From assembly GCA_029948255.1 (NCBI GenBank), contig JALIZF010001843.1, positions 248,001 to 312,000 on the forward strand: a stretch of 64,000 bases of DNA, in the 5' to 3' direction. Source of the stretch: Telmatactis stephensoni. Lineage: Eukaryota > Cnidaria > Anthozoa > Actiniaria > Isophelliidae. Below are positions 33,501-41,060 of the stretch, in pieces. A program made the translations under genes and the position numbers. A model generated the notes under the pieces. It saw only the letters and a list, made by a program, of their open reading frames with translations, made no database searches and was not told where the DNA came from. Position 1 is the first letter of the stretch. Every line of letters begins with the position of its first letter.

Positions 33501-36500
33501 GAGGTGGTGGTTTTGTGTCTGATATCATGTCACCCCTGATGTCGGCTTTGAGTCTGTTTTTGTTATAAATACTCCTGTCCATAAAAAAGGAGCTCATTTC
33601 GACGTTGATCATTTGAGGAAGGAACATGAAAAGAACACATAGCGATTCCACTGATTCTGAAGACAGTATGGTTTCCGACACCGAAGGGGACACTTTTGAC
33701 GACGACGAAATTGAAGAGGTTGGTCAGGATCTCTCCCCGAGTATCCCCAAAGAAAAGGCCCTCGCATTTCTTCATACCCTGGCGTCTTCGAAAAGTATTT
33801 TGTACTGGAACTCTCACGGCGAAATGATGTACCATCAAAGAAGAATCCTTGTCACCAACATAGCAGAGCTCGTTGAGTATGTCATGCTACCTTACCATCT
33901 CGAAGTTAAAGTTCCTAGAGGGCTCAAAACGTTCACAGAAGGACTGGCAGAAATAGGCATTGACAAAAAACTCATTCGCAACAAAAAGGTGCTGGCGGAT
34001 CTGGTTGCTAGGCAACCCGAGGAAGAGGAGGACAGCGACTTGTCTCAAAGTGAAAACAGTGACGAAGAGGATGAAGAACAAGAAAGCGATGAAGCATCGG
34101 AAAGTTCAGAATCGGCCGAAAGTTCAGACGAGGAACCCAAAGAGTGTCACGTTTGTCGTGACTTTAAACCGTTCTACACCATACCTGTAGTTCAATGCCC
34201 CCGATGCTTGTGGCGAGAAGGGTACTATTACCGTGACAATCAGCTGGTTGAGTGTGACATTTGCCGTTACGTCTTTCCAGTGGATGCGAATACCATGAAA
34301 GCCAAGTTTTGTCGTTGTCGAGATTGTGATGCAGTCCATCAACTGTCGTTGAAATTTAAGAAATTAAAACTCATTGACGATCATGATGATGATCAAGAGG
34401 AATCGTGTTGAATTGTAAAACTAAGAACTTGAATAAAAGGACTTTTCACACTGAATTTGAGTCTGGTTTGTCTGTGTGCCTTTCAACCATGAAAAAGATC
34501 TGAATTTGCATGTGTCAGAATAGCCACCGTTCAGTAACTACAGAGTGATTTATGATCTCATTCGGATGGTTGGTTTTGTAATTATGCCGTTTTTCAGTGT
34601 GATGAATATATAAACGGTTCTCCCTACTTTACGAGTCACAAACCCACACGCGATTGTACGGAAAGGTTAAAACAGGCCGAAGAACTAAAGCAATTATGGA
34701 TGATGTTAGGATTAACTTCTCATGCAAGTCACCTCATCCTGACTGGTTCAAAGAGCTCAGATTTAAAGTAGGACCACAAAAACGGTGTTACATCAGGTCG
34801 TGGGCAGTTCGGTGGTGTACCATTAACAGAGCAAATGCGTCGAAGGAAATTAACGGGACTACAGCAACAACAAGAAGACCAACAACGAAGAAGAGAGAAA
34901 GATACTTGATCATCCATAGAGAACCTATGACGAATGAACCTAACTGCTGGTTACAATTCACGACATAAATATGGACATTTATGATAAACGAAAAAAGTGT
35001 AGAAATGTCGAAAAACATAAATAAAACCAATATTACAACTGTTACTGGTGTCTTGTTGTTTTATTATACTTTTTCAGATGTTAGAGTACTTGTTTAGAGT
35101 ACGAGTTGGTGAACCATCGGATGAGTGGTTCTGTCGCTAAACTGTTTTGAAAACTTCACTAATAAGTGAATTTTCGGTCTCGTTCGATAAACCATAAGTG
35201 ACTCAGTTGACAAGACGATAAAACGTAATTCTGTCTGTAGAAACTCAACAGTGATTTCTTCATAGGACGACGATAAAGTAGAGTTGAATCATTGGGTGCA
35301 TGCTTCTGCCGCTATACTGTATATTTTTCTGTTTGTTGAACTTACATTGAATAATCGGATGACTGGTTCTGCCGCTATACTATATATTTTTCCGTTAAAC
35401 TTCACAATAGAGTATTTTCGGTCTGGTTCGATAAACTTTTCTGATCGACAAGATAGAGAAGATATAATCTGATTGTTCTTCTTTTTTAAAGTTTTGTGAG
35501 TTATAAGTTCATAAACCCAACTCGCGGAAATCACTTAGTTATAATTGAAAAGTGGTGAAACTAGAGGTGGAATCACCAGACCACGACAAGGTAAATATAT
35601 ATAATCCGTTTGCCAGAAGAAGAGCAAAACGTTGAGCAAAAAAGTATAGTAGACAAATAGAAGGACGTCTTCGAGAAAGTAAGAAAGAGAATCGGCGTCG
35701 CTCTTCAAAATCCTGTTCTCAAACTAGATCTGACGGTCGTCTGGGGGCCCGTCAAATCGATCTCCTCTGATTACACAGGGAGGGGAGGGGTAGTGCCCGG
35801 GTAGCCCGGGCAGCCCGTGTTCCCTGTACCTCATCGTACCTCGTTCCGTGTGTCTAAAAATAGACGTGATCTCATCGAACTACATACCGTACCACATCCC
35901 AGTAGGGGTTAGCCCGGCTCCGCTCGGGCATGAAGGGGGGGAGGGGGGGGGGGGTACTCGACCGGGAAGCTCGGGTAGCCCGGCAGCCCGGGGCGCAGAA
36001 CCGCTACTTTCCTACTACTTTTGGGGGTCTGAGTTATAGGCTTCTGTGCCTTGAGTTTCTAGCTCCGGCAAAATTTCGCTTGTTTGACTGCCAAGTGTTT
36101 TCATTGAGGCCAACATTGAGGAGGACTGGGGAGGCAGGCATGCATGGTGTAGCTTTCAACTCCCTCGTTCATTTCATTTCGAACTTGAGATTGAAGGCAG
36201 AAAGAAAACGTATTATTCGAATGGGATGAAAAAAGAAATCAAAGACAGTATGAACATGATTGGATAGCGGCCTTTTCTGGACTGTACACGTGATTTTGAA
36301 AGCACAACGTTGCCTCGTTTCAGAACAAGCTATCTACTATGATAAGACTTTTAAAATTGTCAACGTCTGACTTATCCCAATGAAAATATGGTGTTGAAGA
36401 AGTCTATATCTATATTTGGGCAGTTTACCTTATTTGCAAGTCAACGTAGATTTTTGTTGATTTTCCCGCATTTTGGAGCCTCAACCTGTTAAACTTCCAT

Positions 36501-38614
36501 CAAAACTTGCAGATATTGTAGCGATAAAACACATCACATCGTCCATCCACAATTCACCAACTTGAGAATTATAGCTTAGAAACCTAGCTTTTCGGTCAAC
36601 AGGAAGCCCAATAGTAGAAATACAGGAAGCCCGCGCGAACGACGTGCACCGCAAACTCAAAATAGCACCAATGTTTTAGTGCAAACAAGACTAGAAAAAC
36701 AGTATGAAAAGCCATCGTGTTAAAAAGATTTAAAAAAAGAATGAAGAATACTGTTTGTCGTGGTTCGTCATGGAAAAGCGTTTTTTGGTGTTCAATTTAA
36801 TTTAGTTTTGTTTTCACGAGCGAAGGAAGCATAAACGGTAGTTATCATACGCAGACAATTGTCTTTTTCACACCTAGGTGAACAATGCAACACTGAGTCT
36901 ATGTATAGGCGGTGTTACACAAGACGATTTTTAACGACGATTTTCAGCGCAACGGCGTTGCGTTAAAAATCTTTCTCGTGTAACATGACACTTGGAACGA
37001 TTTTCCTTGCAATTTTCGCTTCGGCAACGCGTTGCGAGTGTTTGAATCCAAGTCAGAAACTCGCAACGCAAAATATTGCAAGTTGTTGCAATGTTGCGCG
37101 GAAAATCGTCGTTAAAAATCGTCTCGTGTAACACCGCCTTATGTTGCTTCCGCTTCTGCTAGCTGCTTCCGTCGCTCGTGAAAACAAAGCTTTTCCCACG
37201 CTATTCAGTTATACGTACTTTGACCTCTATATCGAAATCCTCAGCTTATACCTATTTCTAAAAGTTTTAAAACATCTAGCTTGCTTCAAGCCTTATACAA
37301 TAAAGATTGAACGTCATTTTTAAATGCTAAAATCAAAGGACCATATATAGCTGAAAAGAGCTAGTTTGCAGCTAGCTTCCCATACTCCTTTTCGGTCTAG
37401 TCCTTAGGCCTCTCATCCGAGAACCCTTTTGAAAAAGGTGTATAGATGCTGTCTACATGTCTTCGAGTAATAAACCATACATTGACACGATATGTGATTT
37501 TTCCAGCTAAATACTTGTATGGGCCAAATGGAAACATAACTACCCCAGGCTATCCAAATGGTTATCCCAAACAATCTTCATTTCACTGGCATATTATCGC
37601 TGGTAAAGAACATCTGATTTCTCTTGAAATCAAAGACCTCGATTTGCAAAGCTGTAACAGTTCTATATGTGATGGCTGTGATGGTTTGGACATTTATATT
37701 GGCGATTCTGTTCATCGTGTTTGTGAAAACACATCAACACCAAAATTTATCTCTTCAAGAAACGGAATGACGATAGCTTTCCACTCAGGTAATAACACAA
37801 GGAATGGTAGCCGAGGTTTATGGTTGAAATATCAAACGCTTTTCATTGAAAAACCCACCAGCATTGTGCCTGACGAGTGGCGATGGAGAATTACAGGAAA
37901 ATGGCCAGGCAAGCAACGAACATCGTGGAGAAGAGTGAAGACAAACCGCAACAACAGACCATCAAGTAAGTTCTCTTATCGTCAGGTCCTCGCAAGAGAC
38001 CATAAATTATGTCTACGCGATGTATTTGGCGCTTAAAGTTATTTTTAGTAACAAGGAGTTGACGCGCGCCATCGCGCGCAAAAAATTATGACTGAGGAGA
38101 AACTGGCTTCATATGCGCACGCACTGGTCGCGTGTGCAAATCAAATTCCAAGCGTGTTTCGCTCTTTGGCCTTTAGTATCATGGTCTCTTGATTTTTGAT
38201 CAATTTTTTTCAGAGCCACGGACATCCATTACAGGTGTTGCTCTGATTTCAAGTATCGTGGCCATGGTAGTACTTGCAGTTTTGATCCTTTGTGGTTATG
38301 GAATGAGAAAACGACTATCCAAATTAGCAAGACGTTCATCTTCACATCAACAAAACTGTCGTGAAGATCATCCAAGCAGCTTTACCACACCACCGGATCT
38401 AATCATGAGTGACGAGGAATTTCAAAGACGATATGCTCCCCCACCAACCTACGAGGATGCTACAAGAAGTCCTCAGTCAAACATTGATGTTCCACCTTTG
38501 TCCCTTGAGGCTAATTGCGAGGGTTCTACTGATGTGGAAGCATATGATCCTACAGGTCTTCCTTCATATAATGAAGCTGTGAGAATATCTCAAATGTCTT
38601 TGAACGAAGCGTAA
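27545..38614 (+). CDS. CUB-domain single-pass membrane protein, paralogue 4 (carries a Polinton-like insertion in intron 2)
   Basis: Exons are 27,545-27,578 (MSRLCLATWVL), 29,701-29,742 (LLLQWRNVHCVTN), 37,507-37,965 (CUB plus basic linker) and 38,214-38,614 (transmembrane and tail, stop TAA). All are phase 1 with consensus sites. The CUB has Cys in LQSC, SIC, DGC and RVC. After it comes a linker found in no other copy (DEWRWRITGKWPGKQ and RTSWRRVKTNRNNR), strongly basic and with four Trp in total. The helix is VALISSIVAMVVLAVLILCG. The tail has EDHPSSFTTP, PPPTYEDA and GLPSYNEAVRISQMSLNEA. Intron 2 is 7.8 kb long, mostly because of the 6.06 kb element at 29,959-36,019. Splicing can remove it in principle. 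Whether the gene is still expressed is unknown. Confidence 0.83.
28000..29700. other. Intron 1 of CUB gene 4
   Basis: No independent gene is seen. It contains copy 2 of the hammerhead-like repeat (29,067-29,094) and low-complexity AT-rich sequence. Confidence 0.5.
29067..29094 (-). repeat. Hammerhead-core-like hairpin motif, copy 2
   Basis: Minus strand: CTGAAGA, one A, stem GACC, loop GAAG, stem GGTC, then GAAACGTC. The paralogous position (intron 1 of the next CUB gene) and shared flank GCAACTTCTA suggest the same repeat family as copy 1. Confidence 0.6.
29762..29856 (-). repeat. Dispersed CG-rich repeat, copy 1
   Basis: In minus orientation the order is ATTGCTTGGGATTCCTGTG, AAAACG, AAGCCCGCGAAAA, CTCG, CATGCGCAGTCGTTTT. 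It matches 63,676-63,865, where the copy is split by a palindromic insertion. Confidence 0.7.
29953..29958. repeat. Left 6 bp target-site duplication TTTGGG
   Basis: Directly abuts the AG terminus. The partner is at 36,020-36,025. Confidence 0.88.
29959..30946. repeat. Left TIR (988 bp) of the Polinton-like element
   Basis: It is nearly identical to the inverted right TIR. It contains GC-rich CCCGGGCTACCCGGGCTACC units and C runs near the end and short direct repeats (TATAGCGGCAGAA) further in. The ORF at 29,929-30,126 is a shadow. Confidence 0.9.
30951..30956 (-). terminator. Poly(A) signal for the left-facing transcription unit
   Basis: AATAAA on the minus strand, about 55 bp after the last stop and 5 bp from the inner end of the TIR. 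Confidence 0.5.
31010..32570 (-). pseudogene. Viral-type DNA-packaging ATPase of the Polinton-like element, broken by two frameshifts
   Basis: The intact 5' part is 32,570-31,908. It has a C2H2-type finger (C28, C31, H41, H46), Walker A GMTGSGKT (residues 98-105) and Walker B LMVIDD (170-175). This matches the FtsK/HerA-like packaging ATPases of Polintons and related dsDNA viruses. The frame stops at 31,908, but homologous sequence continues in a second frame from about 31,915 and shifts again near 31,850 into the 276-codon frame that ends at 31,010. The last part holds a short charged helix region and a Pro/Ser/Thr-rich, basic-ended tail. I therefore read the three frames as one ancestral gene with two single-base indels. 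Two real frameshifts would leave the product without its C-terminal part. Base-calling errors are the alternative. AATAAA on the minus strand (30,956-30,951) lies just past the stop. Confidence 0.75.
32585..33162. repeat. GGCTC / TCTCG satellite at the centre of the Polinton-like element
   Basis: About 580 bp are made almost entirely of GGCTC pentamers with GTCTC and TCAGTCTCG variants and a higher-order period of roughly 170 bp (recurring GTCAGTCTCG). It separates the divergent gene sets. The Leu/Gly/Ser/Ala/Arg ORFs across it (32,653-33,156 and others) are repeat artefacts. Confidence 0.9.
33164..33169 (+). promoter_or_regulatory. TATA box for the 33,242 ORF
   Basis: GGCTATAAAGG lies 73 bp before the ATG, immediately at the end of the satellite. 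Confidence 0.55.
33242..33568 (+). CDS. Short element protein with C-terminal QRGGG motif
   Basis: The 108-codon frame starts MSRLICDHFGYLYHL. A helical Cys-containing middle (EQVHAICEVCSNLSKG) is followed by a basic charged stretch and then QRGGGFVSDIMSPLM with a hydrophobic end. This layout, a short protein ending in a Gly-Gly motif and hydrophobic helix, recurs in proteins of Polinton-like and adintovirus-like elements of invertebrates. The GG may be a protease-processing site by analogy with adenovirus-type maturation, which is inference. A good TATA box precedes it, and its stop codon overlaps the TATA box of the next gene. Confidence 0.6.
   Translation: MSRLICDHFGYLYHLTYCPPHQRTLLLATASPEQVHAICEVCSNLSKGLLPVTTTQKERLKEHVDDIRELADPSVPFKIKKQTLAQRGGGFVSDIMSPLMSALSLFLL
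33564..33569 (+). promoter_or_regulatory. TATA box overlapping the stop codon of the preceding ORF
   Basis: TTATAAAT at the TAA of the 108-codon frame lies 62 bp before the ATG at 33,626. It allows the second gene to have its own transcript. Confidence 0.5.
33626..34411 (+). CDS. Acidic protein with C-terminal zinc-ribbon-like cysteines
   Basis: 261 codons. There is an acidic N-terminus (about residues 1-40). A folded block follows at about 45-130 (ALAFLHTLASSKSILYWNSH, then NIAELVEYVM and GLKTFTEGLAEIGI), which I recognise as recurrent in proteins of small invertebrate virus-like elements. Then comes a long Glu/Ser/Asp tract (about 134-171) and a C-terminal part with CHVC, CPRC, CDIC and CRCRDC spacing typical of zinc ribbons. 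Function is unknown. A DNA- or RNA-binding role is inferred from the ribbon. AATAAA at 34,432 follows the stop closely. Confidence 0.65.
   Translation: MKRTHSDSTDSEDSMVSDTEGDTFDDDEIEEVGQDLSPSIPKEKALAFLHTLASSKSILYWNSHGEMMYHQRRILVTNIAELVEYVMLPYHLEVKVPRGLKTFTEGLAEIGIDKKLIRNKKVLADLVARQPEEEEDSDLSQSENSDEEDEEQESDEASESSESAESSDEEPKECHVCRDFKPFYTIPVVQCPRCLWREGYYYRDNQLVECDICRYVFPVDANTMKAKFCRCRDCDAVHQLSLKFKKLKLIDDHDDDQEESC
34432..34437 (+). terminator. Poly(A) signal after the acidic zinc-ribbon gene
   Basis: AATAAA starts 21 bp after the TGA of the 261-codon frame. Confidence 0.5.
34609..34614 (+). promoter_or_regulatory. TATA box of the last right-facing unit
   Basis: ATATATAAACGG precedes the 34,654 ATG by about 40 bp. 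An AATAAA at 35,020-35,025 closes the unit 7 bp before the right TIR. Confidence 0.45.
34654..34968 (+). CDS. Small basic ORF of uncertain reality at the right end of the element
   Basis: 104 codons starting MYGKVKTGRRTKAIMDD, basic, with no domain recognised. A different frame across 34,632-34,895 looks at least as protein-like: a Leu/Glu helix, then a Gln/Arg-rich end, interrupted by one TAG. It has no ATG at its start. Either could be the decayed remnant of the gene that the TATA box at 34,609 served. Confidence 0.3.
   Translation: MYGKVKTGRRTKAIMDDVRINFSCKSPHPDWFKELRFKVGPQKRCYIRSWAVRWCTINRANASKEINGTTATTRRPTTKKRERYLIIHREPMTNEPNCWLQFTT
35032..36019. repeat. Right TIR (988 bp) of the Polinton-like element
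   Basis: Inverse of the left TIR, with the same length. Differences visible by eye are a few substitutions and the length of the G/C run near the end. The ORF at 35,848-36,039 is the mirror of the left-arm ORF. Confidence 0.9.
36020..36025. repeat. Right 6 bp target-site duplication TTTGGG
   Basis: Directly follows the CT terminus. It is identical to 29,953-29,958. Confidence 0.88.
36026..36907. other. Intron 2 of CUB gene 4 after the Polinton-like insertion
   Basis: No gene is seen. The stretch 36,410-36,660 is a diverged copy of 12,440-12,650 in intron 3 of CUB gene 2 (shared GTTGATTTTCC, ATATTGTAGCGAT and ACAGGAAGCCC), a dispersed repeat or duplicated intron segment. Confidence 0.5.
36908..37138. 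mobile_element. 231 bp palindromic MITE family E, copy 1
   Basis: Inverted ends are GGCGGTGTTACACAAGACGA and GGCGGTGTTACACGAGACGA, continuing with TTTTTAACGACGATTTTC. The interior is rich in CAACGCGTTGCG-type palindromes. It ends 360 bp before the CUB exon of gene 4. Confidence 0.8.
37507..37965 (+). CDS. CUB exon of CUB gene 4
   Basis: This 459 nt phase-1 exon is the longest of the four. Its first 330 nt nearly match the CUB exon of gene 3, but the extra Cys of gene 3 (NCSRG) is Gly here (NGSRG). The last 120 nt encode the basic, Trp-containing linker. Confidence 0.85.
38214..38614 (+). CDS. Transmembrane and cytoplasmic tail exon of CUB gene 4
   Basis: The acceptor is TTTTTTTCAG at 38,213. 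Juxtamembrane GMRKRLSKLARR stop-transfer is followed by the full tail with both PY motifs (PPPTY and LPSY). Confidence 0.85.
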
Positions 38615-38817
38615 TATATAAAGAGAACTTTAGCAGTCTTCCCAGTCTCTTCTTGGTTACCACAGGAAACCCAAAAGTAAAATAGAGAAAGTTTATATGA
38701 AATTTATTATTCCAAAAGGATAAAAGATATATGGAAGCATGCGCTAGAATGAAATAATCTGAAATTTTAATTAAGCCTCATAGCAAAGAAATAGCAGTAC
38801 TGTTGTGGATGATTGTG

Positions 38818-38853
38818 TTTTTTTTTTTCCTTTCTTTCCTTTTTTTCTTTTTT

Positions 38854-38885
<32 letters not shown>

Positions 38886-38886
38886 T
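38818..38886. repeat. (TTTC)n microsatellite
   Basis: T run, then about ten TTTC units. It explains the Lys/Glu-rich minus-strand ORF at 38,767-39,039. Confidence 0.9.
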
Positions 38887-41060
38887 CAATTCTTTTTTTC
38901 TTTCATTCTCTCGATCGGCCTGAATTAATCTACTGTATACCTTAAAAAAAGAAAAAAAGAAAATGAATGGGAGAAGTACAAAAGGAACCGCAGTCTGCAG
39001 CACGGCGGTACCTGTTTGCCATTCATCTGAGTCTTCCATACACCCAAACTACCTCTCTTATCCTGTAGCTCTATAAGGGGAAAGAGCTCCGAAGGAACAA
39101 AATCGCTATCAACCGAAAAGATGATCTTCAGAAATTCACGTTCAATCAAATAAATTTTCATTGCAATAGCTTTTATTACTAAAATTTTAAATGATTTATT
39201 TCGAGTTGCAATACCTCAAACCAATATTTTAATTTATTCACTATTTAATGTTTATAAGATCATCAAGTTTCTGGCAATACGAAATGTCTATGTAGAAAAG
39301 GAAAACAAAAAAGATTATAACTAAAAAATACTCAATGAAAAAAGAAAGGAAAAAATTGACAAAAAAAATTCAACTGGGCTCGAACTCATGAACCCTAGGC
39401 CAGCACCCCCCGGAAGCCAGAAAAAAAGATCAAATGAATTTGAAAAAAAAAAAAAGTGGGACGATTCTCCCGAGACATTCTTAGAAGCTGAGACATCGAA
39501 TCGACTTACGTTACGGATGAAGATTTCGGCCCCATCCACGCTATCCCGGTGCTACGTATTACAGTTGACTTAGCCCGAAGGCCAGGGAGGGAGACGATAT
39601 CCGGACCCTAATCCATACCTTTAGATATCACCTTAGACCGCTGCGCTACCTAGACACTTAATAATTTTAATGTCTAATTGGGGTAGTCTATTCGGCGAAG
39701 TTTTATTGTTTTGCTAATCTATTGTTCTCAAATCCTTGGGGAAAAGAATGAACCAATTAGCATCGTTGCTTTCAAACTATCCCCACCGGGAATTGCATTT
39801 TATGATGTAAATCAATTTGTTCAACACATAACGTTACACGTTAGTCCCGCGAGTAGTCCCGCGTTAAAGATGCAAAGGTTTGGAGTGGCACTGGGTTCGA
39901 AAGCATGTAAATGGCGGCCATTTTAAAATGAATGTATGTCCATCTTCTTCGTGGTAAGTGAATCCGGCCTATTGAACAGATCATCTCTGCTCTTCCCATG
40001 TGTCTAATAGCACTCGATATTTTCTTGATCAAAGCTTTGCTAATACGTGAATTAAAGTGACATAAGCGACAGTAGTAGGCCATGCATCAGGGAAACTTCA
40101 AAGTACAATACACTGACTCAGTAAGGTAAGCATATGTGAAAATCTATTTTTAGCTAGCTTCGTTTAACGATCTGCAAAAAAGCTTAGAGTTAGCAGCTGA
40201 GCTTTTGCATATGCTTTTCAAGTGCTTAAGCGTGAATTTTTGTTGTCCAATGTATATATCAATGCGCTGCAGTGATATTATCATAATGAGTCCTGAGCCA
40301 TGCTGCGTTCGTCTTAACGTGTGAAAGGTATCTCTAGACAGTGATAGACATACAGCAAGATCTATATGGAATCATTTTAATCGCCTTCATAAGAAAACAT
40401 TATCATCTTTATGATCCTTATTATCGACCGCTATCATCATCATCATCGTCATCATCATCATCATCAGTCGAGGCATTCAAGAGGCATCATCATCACTTTG
40501 CAGAATTAAGGTAAGTACGTTTATAATTGTGCGTCAAACCAAGCAAAATTTTGAAATGATTTAACATCGTGTACCACGAATAGAATAGGAATCAGAGTAA
40601 TTTGCGAAATTCAGTTCAGAATTATTAGTGATCAGAGTGACTTGTGAGATCCACTATTTGTGCGCAAATCCAATTTTGTACCCGTGTGCTTCCCGGATCC
40701 TCTGACAGTAACATCAGACCATTAATGATTCAATCTATCGAGATCGAGCAGGCACAGCAATCCATAGCGGCCATGGGTGATCTCTCATTGTGTGTTTGTA
40801 TTGGTATGGCGCGCTGTAAGAGGGAGACCCGCCAGAGTCTAGCTAGTAAGCTTACAGGGCAGTGGGTGGGGCAGCACTTTCATACGCACAGTCGTGCAAA
40901 AATATATATCAAATATAATCATAAGAATATACCGCGAATATACCCCCATGACTCATCAGTTACGGCGTTCTGTATAAATTATTGTAATTACACAGGAAGC
41001 CCAATGATTCTTTGGTGACTCAACGACCGATGCATGCTGGGTAAAATATAAGTTTTCAAA
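38887..41060. other. Spacer between CUB gene 4 and NDUFA2
   Basis: No gene is recognised. Around 39,380-39,660 there are tRNA-like A-box (TAGCGCAGCGGTCTAAGG on the minus strand) and B-box-like (AGTTCGAGCCC) sequences, probably a degraded SINE. A (CAT)n microsatellite lies at 40,434-40,468. A 13-mer CACAGGAAGCCCA at 40,991-41,003 lies 58 bp upstream of the NDUFA2 ATG. Confidence 0.5.

Larger units (their letters stand above)
29959..36019. mobile_element. 6.06 kb Polinton/Maverick-like element, complete with TIRs and target duplication
   Basis: The element starts AGTAGTAGGAAAGTAGCGG and ends with the inverse of it. TIRs are 988 bp each. TTTGGG is present immediately outside both ends (29,953-29,958 and 36,020-36,025), a perfect 6 bp target duplication. 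Six-base duplications, long TIRs, 5'-AG ends and an FtsK/HerA-like packaging ATPase are the known hallmarks of Polintons. Usual Polintons are 15-20 kb with protein-primed polymerase B, integrase, protease and capsid genes, and none of these is visible here. Two genes face left and two or three face right from a central satellite. The near-identity of the TIRs and the intact duplication indicate recent insertion. Alternative: a distinct compact virus-like transposon family using the same integration chemistry in trans. Confidence 0.88.
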
